Below are positions 1 to 7,546 of a DNA stretch of 46,591 nucleotides, in pieces. The stretch comes from a virus. Position 1 is the first letter of the stretch. The number at the start of each line of letters is the position of its first letter. The translations under genes and the position numbers were made by a program. The DNA lies in the IMG/VR virus record IMGVR_UViG_3300047287_000318, positions 1 through 46,591 of that record; one strand, given 5' to 3'. The notes beneath the pieces are model-generated. The model was not told the DNA's origin. It saw nothing but the letters and a program-made list of their open reading frames with translations, and did no database searches.

Positions 1-1569
1 ATTCGTTTTTGCACGCTTCCCGAATTTCATTTACTTGAAGCATCGTCTGAATATCTGCCTCAGGACTATCTAGAAGAAGGGCAAAGCTATCAAGTGCGTA
101 AAACACGCGCTCAAAGTAGCTTTCAGAACTACTATTCTCACCTTCGCGACCTTGTAACAGGTACTGCACTGCGCAAAGGTGTATCTTTGCCCGAAAATAT
201 CCCGTCCGAATGGGGCAATTTCTTTGAAGATGTCGATTTAGAAGGGCATTCCCTGCTTTCCTTCGCCAAAGAAGTCTTTACAGAGGCTCTCGATGGGGGC
301 GTAGCTGCAATTTGGGTCGAATATCCCAAATTACCAGACAATTTGAGCGCTGCTGAGGAGAAAAAACTCAATCCACGCCCATATTTTGTACTTATGCGCA
401 TGGATCAAGTGCTTGAATGCCGCTATGACGTATTTAATGCAGAAATTGGGGCGCAAAACGTATTTGGCGCGTTCCCTACCTACCTGCGCGTTAAGTCTGA
501 GATCCGTCGTCAAAGCGCTGATAACGAATTTTTTGAAGAAGTTGTCCCTGCAGTGCGTGTTTATGACATTGTTTCGCTCGCAGATAACACTGTTTCGATG
601 CTCAGCGACACTCCTGAGTACATGAGCATTACAGAGCGTGTTCGCTGCCGTCTTTATACAAAGATGAATACGCCGGGCGATGTTGATAAGTACATGCTTG
701 AGGAAACCACATATCTTTCTGTGCCGTTTATTCCTTTTGTGCCAGTCTTTGGGGGCAAAAAAGAAGCGTTCTTCCGAGGGCGACCCTTACTTTTTGATAT
801 TGCACGCCTAAATCTGCATCACTGGTCGGTGTCTGCTGACCTTGCAGAATCCATCCACCTCACCTCCTCGCCAATTCTCACCGGTACGGGCGTGCGTCCT
901 GACGATGAGATCAAGGCTGGTGCTGGCCGCGCCATGTTCTCCCAGAACCCGGACGCCAAATTCAACCTGATGAGTGCCTCGATGGAGGGCGCTTCCGTCA
1001 CCCTGGAGAACCTGAGGCGCATTGAATCGGCCATGGAGCGGCTTGCTGCCGTCGCCATGACAACCGGTAAGACTCAGGCGGAAAGCGGCTTTGCGAAGCT
1101 CCTAGACCGCTCTCAGAGCGATTCTCAGCTCGCCGTGCTGGTGCAATCGCTGGAGGATGCGCTGAATCGTGCATTGCTTTACGCCGCTGCTTATCGCAAG
1201 TTTTCTGAAGTGCGCGTTGCAATCAGCAAGAACTTCATTCCCGTCAAGCTTCATTCGCAACAAGTCATGGCGCTCAATTCGCTGTTCAAAGACAGCAACG
1301 CCATCACGATTGGCATGTTCCTGCGGATGCTTGAGGCGGGCGAAATGTTTGAAGGTCTTCCCGAGTTCAGCGTCAGCAACATGCTTGACGACATGGGGCT
1401 TGATGGTACGGAAACCGCGAAAGAGCTTGGTATCGGTCCTGGTGCTAAGCAGCTTGTAAATAGCGGTCAAGTGCCGGGCGGCGACACGAATCCGCTCGCT
1501 CCTGGATCTAACACGGAAAATCCAGAGCCGAGCACACAAGCAAACGAAGCAACTGGTGCTATCATTTGA
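1..1569 (+). CDS. Portal protein, DUF4055-type (5' end missing)
   Basis: The reading frame is open from base 1, so the gene starts left of the window; 522 residues are visible. The product should be the dodecameric portal at the head vertex through which DNA is packaged. The early motif with SSEYLP followed by a GQSYQ..R..RA.F segment, the block FIPFVPVFGG, and NLHHWSVSADLAESIHLTSSP are the pattern I associate with DUF4055 phage portals. A GTG at 94 could be read as a start, but the conserved YLP motif lies upstream of it, so 94 is not the true start. The C-terminal 40 residues are Pro/Asn/Thr-rich and probably disordered. A GC-rich patch lies around 880-1030. The scaffold-like gene follows after 21 bases, as in many tailed phages. 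Family assignment is from remembered motifs, not from a search. Confidence 0.85.
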   Translation: MRFCTLPEFHLLEASSEYLPQDYLEEGQSYQVRKTRAQSSFQNYYSHLRDLVTGTALRKGVSLPENIPSEWGNFFEDVDLEGHSLLSFAKEVFTEALDGGVAAIWVEYPKLPDNLSAAEEKKLNPRPYFVLMRMDQVLECRYDVFNAEIGAQNVFGAFPTYLRVKSEIRRQSADNEFFEEVVPAVRVYDIVSLADNTVSMLSDTPEYMSITERVRCRLYTKMNTPGDVDKYMLEETTYLSVPFIPFVPVFGGKKEAFFRGRPLLFDIARLNLHHWSVSADLAESIHLTSSPILTGTGVRPDDEIKAGAGRAMFSQNPDAKFNLMSASMEGASVTLENLRRIESAMERLAAVAMTTGKTQAESGFAKLLDRSQSDSQLAVLVQSLEDALNRALLYAAAYRKFSEVRVAISKNFIPVKLHSQQVMALNSLFKDSNAITIGMFLRMLEAGEMFEGLPEFSVSNMLDDMGLDGTETAKELGIGPGAKQLVNSGQVPGGDTNPLAPGSNTENPEPSTQANEATGAII

Positions 1570-1590
1570 CGAGTCAAGTTCTGACTTTGC

Positions 1591-2442
1591 GTGTCCAAAT
1601 CATCTATCCCTGAAAGTCTGGAAGAAGCTCTCGCTCAGATCGCTGAGCTTGAAAAGCAGAAAAATAGCGCAGAAAGTGAGTCTGTCAAGCTCAAAGCAAC
1701 AAATGAAGGTCTGATCCGCGATCTTAAAAAGAAAAAGCAGGTTGACACTTTCTTGAAAGTTGCTGGCATTGAGCTGGGCGACGATCTTGATGAAGACGGC
1801 ATTGCTCAAGCGATTGTCGGTCTGCGCACTCAGCCGTCCGATCCCTCTGATTCCGTTTCCACGCCAAACCTCTCCCAGCAGGGCCAGCCGACCGGGCAGA
1901 CCCCTTCCGACGCCATGACGGAGGCGATGAAGGCCCAGTTCACCTCGCTCCGCAAAGAGCTTGCTGATCTGCGCAAAGCCAAGGAAGCTGCTGAGGAAAT
2001 TGCAAATCAAGAGCGCGAGCGCCGTCGTCACAGCAAGCTTGAGCAGCTTGTGCGCGATGAACTGTCAAAAGCTGATTGCAGCCGCCCGCAGCATCTCTTC
2101 AAATTGATGCAGAGTGATTTTCGTCTACTTGATGACGAAACGACAGTTGTCTTTGGTCCCGAAGAGAATCCTGTTGCTTTGCGTGACGCCGTTTCTCGCT
2201 TACGCGAAGACGACGAATACTCTTTGTATTTCCGTGGCAGCGGTGCAACTGGTTCTGGCATGACGGCGCCTCGTTCCAACGCAGCGCTTTCTGCAAATAA
2301 TCCGTTTGCAACGGGCACTGTAAATGCAACAGATGCTGCGAGGATGATGCAAGATAACCCGGACAAAGCTCGCCGTTTGATGAATGAGGCTCGCGCTTCT
2401 GGCAAACTTGATCCTGTGATGGCTCGCGCTTTCGCCAAATAG
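1591..2442 (+). CDS. Head scaffolding-like protein
   Basis: 283 residues from a GTG start. The N-terminal 50 residues (SLEEALAQIAELEKQK...) and a second stretch around residues 105-155 (FTSLRKELADLRKAKEAAEEIANQERERRR) are charged heptad-like helices predicted to form coiled coils. The middle is Pro/Ser/Gln-rich and probably disordered. Composition, size and position between portal and capsid genes all fit an internal scaffold that directs capsid assembly. No protease motif was seen, so the scaffold is probably removed by another route or simply exits. No strong Shine-Dalgarno precedes the GTG. An intrinsic terminator follows at 2474. Function is inferred from location and composition only. 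Confidence 0.6.
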   Translation: MSKSSIPESLEEALAQIAELEKQKNSAESESVKLKATNEGLIRDLKKKKQVDTFLKVAGIELGDDLDEDGIAQAIVGLRTQPSDPSDSVSTPNLSQQGQPTGQTPSDAMTEAMKAQFTSLRKELADLRKAKEAAEEIANQERERRRHSKLEQLVRDELSKADCSRPQHLFKLMQSDFRLLDDETTVVFGPEENPVALRDAVSRLREDDEYSLYFRGSGATGSGMTAPRSNAALSANNPFATGTVNATDAARMMQDNPDKARRLMNEARASGKLDPVMARAFAK

Positions 2443-2473
2443 GTGTAAGCTGTCTAGGTGGTTGAAGAAACTG

Positions 2474-2498
2474 TGCCCCCGAAAGGGGGTATTTTTTT
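2474..2498 (+). terminator. Rho-independent terminator after the scaffold gene
   Basis: A 7-bp stem TGCCCCC/GGGGGTA (including one G-U pair) closes on a GAAA tetraloop and is followed directly by seven T. It is 31 bases after the scaffold stop and separates portal-scaffold from the mini-genes and capsid. Confidence 0.85.
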
Positions 2499-2531
2499 GG
2501 GCGCTATTCTACAGAGAGACTTTCTGTTGTC

Positions 2532-2819
2532 ATGGCGGTTCCAGAGCGCGTCAAAGCTGCAATGAAAAAGAATGGGCTGACGGGCGTTAATTCTCCAAAG
2601 CGCACGCCAAACCATCCAACAAAAAAGGGCGTTGTCATGGCGAAAGAGGGCGATACATATAAATTAATTCGTTTTGGCGATGCAAATATGACGACTGCGG
2701 GCAATCGACAAGATGAGCGATCAAAAGCCCGCCGTGCATCTTTTCGTGCTCGCCATGCAAAAAATATTGCACGCGGAAAGCTCTCTGCCGCCTACTGGGC
2801 CGATAAAGTTTTGTGGTAG
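2532..2819 (+). CDS. Small basic cyanophage-conserved protein (RARHAKNIARGKLSAAYWADK motif family)
   Basis: 95 residues, very Lys/Arg-rich. The sequence holds a KRTPNHPTKKGVVMAKE block, a YKLIRFGDAN block and a C-terminal ARRASFRARHAKNIA...SAAYWADKVLW block. I recognise this three-block layout from hypothetical proteins common in cyanophages and other aquatic phages. Function is unknown. The high charge suggests nucleic-acid contact, which would suit a head-located protein, but that is inference. It is the first of three basic mini-genes inserted between scaffold and major capsid genes. Confidence 0.7.
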   Translation: MAVPERVKAAMKKNGLTGVNSPKRTPNHPTKKGVVMAKEGDTYKLIRFGDANMTTAGNRQDERSKARRASFRARHAKNIARGKLSAAYWADKVLW

Positions 2820-2834
2820 CCCTTTGCTTGCGCC

Positions 2835-3014
2835 ATGAAAAAGAAAACTAAAGCTCAGAAAAAGATGAGCAAAGTAATGCGTGAATTTGCGGCAGGCAAA
2901 TTACATTCTGGTAGCAAGAAAGGGCCGCTCGTAAAAAGTCGTAAACAGGCAATCGCGATTGCAATGTCAGAAGCTGGCATGAAGCGCAAGCCCAAGAAAG
3001 GTGCCAAAAAATGA
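2835..3014 (+). CDS. Small basic protein, DUF6496-like
   Basis: 59 residues starting MKKKTKAQKKM and ending KPKKGAKK. The core, a VMREFAAGKLHSGSKK segment continuing to VKSRKQAIAIAMSEAG, matches the pattern I know as DUF6496 (gKLHSGSKkGp.VKsRKQAIAIalSEAg). The start was chosen because it gives the full conserved core. Its stop overlaps the next start as ATGA at 3011-3014, which implies translational coupling. Function is unknown. Lysine content is extreme at both ends. Confidence 0.75.
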   Translation: MKKKTKAQKKMSKVMREFAAGKLHSGSKKGPLVKSRKQAIAIAMSEAGMKRKPKKGAKK

Positions 3015-3184
3015 AAAAGAAAAAGACCGGTCTTTACGAAAATATTCGTAGAAAGCGCGAGCGTATTGAATCTGGCAGCCATGAAAGGATGCGCAGCCCT
3101 GGAGAGCATGGTGCCCCAACCGCTGCAAATTTCCGTGCTGCAGCAAAAACTGCAAAGAAGCGCAAAACCAAAAAGAAGCGCTAG
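3011..3184 (+). CDS. Small lysine/arginine-rich protein of unknown function
   Basis: 57 residues, coupled by an ATGA overlap to the DUF6496-like gene. It starts MKKKKTGLYENIRRKRERIESG, has a central MRSPGEHGAPTAANFRAAAKTAKK and ends KRKTKKKR. The arrangement of a GLY.NI..KR.RI block followed by a P(G/S).GAPTA..F block is one I have seen in small phage and viral proteins of unknown function; I do not trust my memory of a family number. About 37% of residues are Lys or Arg, so DNA or RNA binding is plausible. It ends 152 bases before the capsid start. Confidence 0.65.
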   Translation: MKKKKTGLYENIRRKRERIESGSHERMRSPGEHGAPTAANFRAAAKTAKKRKTKKKR

Positions 3185-3197
3185 TATTTGTGAGTTA

Positions 3198-3302
3198 GGG
3201 GCGGTGCCCCGTGTCCGCAGAAGTGGCGGTGCCTCATTCTGCGAAATAAGCAAGGTGTTGCGGTGCTCCATCTTGTTCGCAAGCATTTGCGGCCTAGCCG
3301 CA
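3198..3302 (+). promoter_or_regulatory. Structured leader upstream of the major capsid gene
   Basis: Three short hairpins lie in the leader. They are GGGGC-GGT-GCCCC (3198-3210), CGCAGAA/TTCTGCG with a 14-base loop (3216-3243), and TGCGG/CCGCA (3288-3302). The heptamer GCGGTGC occurs three times (3201, 3226, 3260). None has a T-run, so they are not classical terminators. They could stabilise the capsid mRNA or act as RNA-processing or protein-binding sites; this is inference. Confidence 0.4.
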
Positions 3303-3336
3303 CAAATCCAAAATCATCCCCCTCTGAACTAGAGCC

Positions 3337-4329
3337 ATGCTTCTCGCAGGTGTTCCGCTGATCCCCGAACTGTTCCTCGGCTATCAGCAAGAAGAAGTGC
3401 AGGACCGCAACGTTCTCGTCACTTCTGGTCTGATGACCACCAACGGTGCCATCCAGGCCGAATTCAACAAAGGCGGCAAAACCATTGACCTGCCTTTCTT
3501 CGGTGATCTCTCTGGCGACTCTGAGATCCTGAACGACACCACCGGTCTGACCCCTCAGACCATTGGTGGCGGCGTGCAGATCGGTGTTCGCAACCTCCGT
3601 GGTAAGAGCTGGAAGTCCAGCGATCTTGCTGCTGAGCTTGCCGGTTCCGATCCGATGCAGGCCATCGCTCGCAGCACCGGTCGCTACTGGGTGCGCGACA
3701 TGCAAAAAGTCCTGATCCAAGTGATCAAGGGTCTGTTTGCTACTGGCGGCCCCCTGGTTTCCTCTCACGCCTCTGGCGGTACGAGCACTGCTCTGACCCC
3801 TGATGCGCTGATCGACGCCATTGCCAAGCTGGGTGATGCAGGCGAAGAGCTGACCGGTGTGTTTATGCACTCGGCCACCTACTACGCCCTGATGAAGCAG
3901 GATCTGATTGTTCCTGCCTCCACCACTGTGCAGATTGACACCCGCCTGTCTGAGCAGCGTCTGGAGAAAGGCACCTACCTGGGTCGCCCGGTGTTCGTGG
4001 ATGACACCCTGCCTGTTGATGCTGGTGCTGGCACCGGTAGCGGCTCCGGCAAGAACGTGTACTCCACCTACTTCTTCGGTCCTGGCGCCTTCGCTTATGC
4101 GACTGCCCCTGCCAAGACTCCTCTGGAGACCGATCGCGATTCCCTGAAGGGCATCGACTTCCTGATCAACCGGACTCACTATTTGGTGCATCCGAATGGT
4201 CTGAGCTGGGTTGGTACTCCCTCTGGTAACTCGCCCAGCAATGCTGAGCTAGCTACCGGTACCAACTGGAGCAAAGTGTTTACGGATAATCGCAACATCC
4301 GTATCACTCAACTGAAAGCCTACGTCTGA
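3337..4329 (+). CDS. Major capsid protein
   Basis: 330 residues. Position directly after portal and scaffold, size, and the pattern of the N-terminal third (LVTSGLMTTNGAIQAEFNKG, TIDLPFFGDLSG) and the segment RNLRGKSWKSSDLAAELAGSD identify it as an HK97-fold coat protein. The middle residues VRDMQKVLIQVIKGLF form the likely spine helix. Codons are almost uniformly C- or G-ending, and I find no ATA or TTA codon in it, in contrast with the AT-rich tail genes. That fits very high expression in a GC-richer host. A strong terminator follows 18 bases after the stop. A structured leader precedes it. Identity as coat protein is confident; the exact family is not. Confidence 0.85.
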   Translation: MLLAGVPLIPELFLGYQQEEVQDRNVLVTSGLMTTNGAIQAEFNKGGKTIDLPFFGDLSGDSEILNDTTGLTPQTIGGGVQIGVRNLRGKSWKSSDLAAELAGSDPMQAIARSTGRYWVRDMQKVLIQVIKGLFATGGPLVSSHASGGTSTALTPDALIDAIAKLGDAGEELTGVFMHSATYYALMKQDLIVPASTTVQIDTRLSEQRLEKGTYLGRPVFVDDTLPVDAGAGTGSGSGKNVYSTYFFGPGAFAYATAPAKTPLETDRDSLKGIDFLINRTHYLVHPNGLSWVGTPSGNSPSNAELATGTNWSKVFTDNRNIRITQLKAYV

Positions 4330-4347
4330 TAGACGTAGAATAAAAAC

Positions 4348-4371
4348 GGCCCCTTCGGGGGCCTTCTTTTT
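4348..4371 (+). terminator. Rho-independent terminator after the capsid gene
   Basis: A perfect 6-bp stem GGCCCC/GGGGCC closes on a UUCG tetraloop and is followed by TTCTTTTT. It probably limits read-through from the very highly expressed capsid message. Confidence 0.9.
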
Positions 4372-4388
4372 ACCTGGAGGTACTTGAC

Positions 4389-4544
4389 ATGGGAATGGCA
4401 GGATTACGTCTTGCAGAACAGGAGCGTCAAGAGCGTGAAGCTCAAGCTGCCGCTGCTGAATGCCCTATGCCGGAGCCCGCTGCTGAGGAAGCTCCCAAAG
4501 CAGCTACGGTGACTGCAAAGGCTCGGACTACTTCTAAAGGCTGA
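4389..4544 (+). CDS. Small Ala/Glu-rich protein of unknown function
   Basis: 51 residues preceded by a strong Shine-Dalgarno (GGAGG at 4376-4380, 8 bases before the ATG), which decides that this short frame is real. The N-terminal half is a charged helix (LRLAEQERQEREAQAAAAE). The C-terminal half is Pro/Ala/Lys/Thr-rich and probably disordered. It sits between capsid and first connector genes, where tailed phages often carry small head-accessory or decoration genes; no family was recognised. Confidence 0.6.
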   Translation: MGMAGLRLAEQERQEREAQAAAAECPMPEPAAEEAPKAATVTAKARTTSKG

Positions 4545-4563
4545 GCTGTAGCGGAGAGGGTCG

Positions 4564-5223
4564 ATGGCCTTTGTATCAACACTCGGCGCTTCTGACGCCA
4601 ACTCATTTTTGAGCGTTGCTCGGGCCACGACCCTTCTCGGTGAACTTCCTGTGAGCGCGGGTATCACAGCCTGGCTTGCATTTACTAGCACTCAAAAAGA
4701 GCAGACTCTTGTTGCTGCCACAATGGCAATTAATCCCTTGAAGTGGAAAGGGACTGTTGCTACGCAAGAACAATCGCTGGCATGGCCGCGCCGCATGAAA
4801 GTTGATGGGCGTGTTCTGCCATATGACGACCTGCCAATTGATTTTGAAATTGCTGTTGCTTACATGGCAGCGTTTCTTGGTAGTAGTGGCGGATATACAG
4901 CTGTTGCAGTAAATGACGGTGGCTCGTCGCTGCTTAGTACAAATCAGTACGACGAAGTTGAGCTTGGCAATGGCGCATTGCGCGTGAAATTTAAGGGCGG
5001 CGATACTCCTCAGACGGGCATGGATTACATTCCGCCCTTCTCGATGGACATTCTGAGTCGCTATGCACTTGACTCAAGTTTTAATCAGCCATATGTAACA
5101 CGCGACAGTGTTGCACGACTTGATCCTTACTATGGAAATTCTGCATTCCGCCCAAATCGCATTCGTGCTGTGGGCAGCCAAATTTATCCTTCCTATGGTG
5201 GGTGGGCGAGCAACCCACTCTGA
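4564..5223 (+). CDS. Head-tail connector / adaptor (DnaT_2-like head completion family)
   Basis: 219 residues. The N-terminal pattern (ANSFLSVARATTLL ... EQTLVAATMAIN..KWKG ... QSLAWPRRMKVDGRVLP.DDLPIDFEIAVAYMA) matches the phage family often labelled putative DnaT-like ssDNA-binding protein. In structural clusters this family is the adaptor ring protein attached to the portal. The C-terminal 90 residues are Gly/Ser/Tyr-rich and end with a proline-containing tail that could thread into the neck. The following gene starts 6 bases later. The name DnaT-like is historical; a structural role fits this context far better. Confidence 0.7.
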   Translation: MAFVSTLGASDANSFLSVARATTLLGELPVSAGITAWLAFTSTQKEQTLVAATMAINPLKWKGTVATQEQSLAWPRRMKVDGRVLPYDDLPIDFEIAVAYMAAFLGSSGGYTAVAVNDGGSSLLSTNQYDEVELGNGALRVKFKGGDTPQTGMDYIPPFSMDILSRYALDSSFNQPYVTRDSVARLDPYYGNSAFRPNRIRAVGSQIYPSYGGWASNPL

Positions 5224-5229
5224 TGAGCC

Positions 5230-5610
5230 ATGGCGCTGGTCGATGACATTTTCGGTTCAATCCCGGCGCCACTGATCAATCAGTTCGGGATAAATGCCAC
5301 ATATATCAAGCTTTCGCAAAATCAAACTTATAATCCAGAAACTGGCGTAGTTTCGGGTTATTCGCAAGAAATTTCTGTTAAGGCATTTATTTATACACCA
5401 AGCGGCAATGATCTTGCGGGTGTAAAGTTTGAACAGATTGGCGTTAAATTTTTGCTTTCTACTAAGGAGCTTGGCGGATATTACCCACAAAAGGGAGACT
5501 CAATTCGATATAGTGAAAATGGTGTTCAAAGAACTGCTATAATTACTGGATCAGATACAAGCCGTGGCGATAATCCTATAATGCATGTAGTTGTTGCGAG
5601 ATTAAGTTGA
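5230..5610 (+). CDS. Head closure (stopper) protein
   Basis: 126 residues, mostly beta strands by eye (ISVKAFIYTP, VKFEQIGVKFLLSTKEL, DSIRYSENGVQRTAIITG). Size, beta-rich composition and its place between the adaptor and the neck protein fit a head-closure ring protein of the SPP1 gp16/HK97 type. The next gene begins 1 base after its stop, so the two are translationally linked. Assigned by gene order rather than by clear motifs. Confidence 0.55.
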   Translation: MALVDDIFGSIPAPLINQFGINATYIKLSQNQTYNPETGVVSGYSQEISVKAFIYTPSGNDLAGVKFEQIGVKFLLSTKELGGYYPQKGDSIRYSENGVQRTAIITGSDTSRGDNPIMHVVVARLS

Positions 5611-5611
5611 T

Positions 5612-6232
5612 ATGGCGCCAAGACGTGCAACAAGAGCAACACCTAGGCAGCTTGCCGCATACGAAAGAAAAGCAGCCAAGGCCGATCTTCAAGAAATAGT
5701 TAAAGAAGCTAATCGAAGGCTGGCCAGGGGAATACAAGAGGCTGTTATTAGTTCAGTAAATGGCTTGGTTGATGCTGGTCCAGCTTGGAGCGGTGAATTC
5801 TCTGCGTCTTGGGATTTTGTGCCAGAGGGACAACCCGGAGTTCAGTCGAGAGGATCTGGCAGCATTTATAGATATTCAAAAAAAGATTTTGATGTTATAA
5901 AAATTGAAAAATATATTAAAGCGGGAATCAAAAGATTTGAAATTGTTAATACATCCGAGCACGCAAATATCGCGATTGATGCAGAGCTTTCAACCTATAG
6001 GCAAATTGGCGAGCCACTAAAGCCAAATAAGTTTATTGGCTGGAGACCGACTAGCGAAACAGGCAATCAAGTGGGAAGCCTGAGGGGTGATCTTAGTAGT
6101 GCAACATTTCAGGATGGCACTGCTGGAACGGCAACTGCTCCACTTGATTGGTATGTAACTTACACAAGAGGTGGATCGCTTACTCTTAATTTCAAGAAGG
6201 GATTTTCTGCTGGCTTTAGAGGGTATTTCTGA
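5612..6232 (+). CDS. Neck / tail completion protein, HK97 gp10-like
   Basis: 206 residues. A basic N-terminal helix (residues 1-45, RRATRATPRQLAAYERKAAKADLQEIVKEANRR) is followed by AGPAWSGEFSASWDF, which resembles the tPvdTG.LraSW motif of HK97 gp10-family neck proteins. Its stop overlaps the start of the tail terminator gene as ATGA (6229-6232 region). Codons become AT-rich here compared with the capsid gene. Role inferred from the motif and position. Confidence 0.6.
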   Translation: MAPRRATRATPRQLAAYERKAAKADLQEIVKEANRRLARGIQEAVISSVNGLVDAGPAWSGEFSASWDFVPEGQPGVQSRGSGSIYRYSKKDFDVIKIEKYIKAGIKRFEIVNTSEHANIAIDAELSTYRQIGEPLKPNKFIGWRPTSETGNQVGSLRGDLSSATFQDGTAGTATAPLDWYVTYTRGGSLTLNFKKGFSAGFRGYF

Positions 6233-6660
6233 TGAACTATCAATCCATTCGCGCAAAACTTGAGGCACCGCTTCTTACTGCATATAACAATCAGACACCT
6301 GCCGTTCCTGTTTATTTTGACAACATCACTTTCGTTCCGCCTGATCCGCCAAAAGAATATGTGCGTGTAAACGTAACATTTGGCATGATGTCAGAATGCG
6401 TATTAACGAATGAGCTTGATTTTGCTCGCGGTGCAATTATCATTCGCTGTTTTGCAGCTAAGAGCAATGGTCCGGCCAGGTGTCAACAGCTTATAATGAT
6501 TGCCAAGCAGGTAATAGATGTCATAAATTCAACTCCAAAAACTGCCGACACTACTTATGTTCGCGTCAAGGATATTAGCGGGCCGTCTTTTACTTCCATG
6601 GAGGACAATCCTCACTTTATGGGCAAATTAGAGGCTGGTTGGCAAGCAACTGTGAAGTAG
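6232..6660 (+). CDS. Tail terminator protein (DUF4128-like)
   Basis: 142 residues, coupled to the neck gene by an ATGA overlap. The layout is an N-terminal helix, then PAVPVYFDNITFVPPDPPKEYVRVNV (the nv..Pp.p..yvRv pattern), then a strand with ARGAIIIRCFAAKSNGPARCQQL and a helix. This is typical of the lambda U/DUF4128 proteins that cap the tail tube and join it to the head. The tail-tube gene follows, as expected. Confidence 0.65.
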   Translation: MNYQSIRAKLEAPLLTAYNNQTPAVPVYFDNITFVPPDPPKEYVRVNVTFGMMSECVLTNELDFARGAIIIRCFAAKSNGPARCQQLIMIAKQVIDVINSTPKTADTTYVRVKDISGPSFTSMEDNPHFMGKLEAGWQATVK

Positions 6661-6679
6661 TCGCTACGCTGCTGTTAGC

Positions 6680-6692
6680 CGGGCAGTGCCCG
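6680..6692 (+). promoter_or_regulatory. Small GC hairpin in the tail-tube leader
   Basis: CGGGC-AGT-GCCCG: a perfect 5-bp stem with a 3-base loop, 27 bases before the tail-tube ATG. Its core GGGC-RGT-GCCC is the same as that of the first hairpin in the capsid leader (3198-3210). No T-run follows. Confidence 0.35.
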
Positions 6693-6718
6693 CACAAGCC
6701 ACTACCCCCCTGTTTATC

Positions 6719-7486
6719 ATGGCAACCGTTCTGTCCGGTATTTCCGGGGCTTTTTATTACAAGCCCGCTGGCACCAAAGCAACCTTTGGCGAAACTGATG
6801 TAAATGCAACTGGCAACACGATTTTTGTTGGCACTTACATGGGTTTTCGCGTTGGCGATCCCGTCAAGTTCAGCATTGTGAATACTACGACCGGTGGAAC
6901 TGGTACTGGTACGCTTCCTGCCACGCTTAGTGATTCCACTACCTATTACGTGCTGACCTATGTTGCCAGCACGGGCCTGATGAGTGTTTCCACCGCTGCT
7001 GGTGGCACCGTTGTTGACATTACTGACGACGGCACCGCAACCGGCTCCAATAAGTTCCAGGTTGCCTATGCCGCTTTTGGCGCTGTTGCTGAGGTTCGCG
7101 ATTGGAGCATTGAGATCTCTCGCGCTGAGATCGACGTTACCACCATCGGTCAGACCCAAGGCCAGTACGTTCCCTTCCGTTCGTACATCTCTGGTTTTGG
7201 CGATGCGAACGGTAGTGCAACGGTCTACATGACCGATGAGGATAATGCTTTTGCTAACCGCATTATTCAGGACGTGCTTCAGCGTAAGCAAGTGGGCGCC
7301 ACGATGAAGCTTTATATTGATCGCGTTGAGTCTGCCGGTGTTGTTGATGATACGAAGAGCCGCTCGATCGAGACTGAAGTTACCCTGACCTCTGCTTCGT
7401 TCACCGTTAACCCGGACGACGCACAGAGCATCGCCATCAACTTCCGTCCCTCTTCTGCTGTGTCCTTCGATCTTGTTACCACCTGA
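6719..7486 (+). CDS. Major tail tube protein with an inserted beta module
   Basis: 255 residues from the ATG at 6719; an in-frame GTG at 6686 would add 11 residues, but these would be coded from the leader hairpin. The C-terminal 150 residues carry the tail-tube pattern AEVRDWSIEISRAEIDVTTIG ... SGFGDANGSATVYM, ending with strands of the LTSASFTVNPDDAQSIAINF type. Residues about 30-110 form a separate Gly/Thr-rich beta module (TYYVLTYVASTGLMSVSTAAGG...) whose layout recurs in the fibre encoded at 29103. Codons are host-like and GC-rich in the second half, consistent with high expression. Two further tube-like proteins are encoded at 18714 and 19148. Confidence 0.8.
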   Translation: MATVLSGISGAFYYKPAGTKATFGETDVNATGNTIFVGTYMGFRVGDPVKFSIVNTTTGGTGTGTLPATLSDSTTYYVLTYVASTGLMSVSTAAGGTVVDITDDGTATGSNKFQVAYAAFGAVAEVRDWSIEISRAEIDVTTIGQTQGQYVPFRSYISGFGDANGSATVYMTDEDNAFANRIIQDVLQRKQVGATMKLYIDRVESAGVVDDTKSRSIETEVTLTSASFTVNPDDAQSIAINFRPSSAVSFDLVTT

Positions 7487-7503
7487 TCGCAGGTTGTTTG
7501 ACT

Positions 7504-7530
7504 GCCCCGCTTCGGCGGGGCTTTTCTTTT
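7504..7530 (+). terminator. Rho-independent terminator after the tail tube gene
   Basis: A perfect 7-bp stem GCCCCGC/GCGGGGC with a TTCG tetraloop is followed by TTTTCTTTT. Confidence 0.92.
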
Positions 7531-7546
7531 ATTTGGAGTCATTGCA

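Noticed and set aside
94-1569. GTG at 94 as the portal start
   Set aside because: The frame is open to base 1 and the conserved YLP entry motif lies upstream of 94.
3181-4191. 336-residue minus-strand frame opposite the capsid gene
   Set aside because: It is an antisense shadow of a strongly biased gene, with low-complexity composition and no family features.
4564-5223. Replication role (DnaT-like ssDNA binding) for the connector gene
   Set aside because: The family name is historical; the gene lies between the capsid and neck genes where the adaptor protein is expected.
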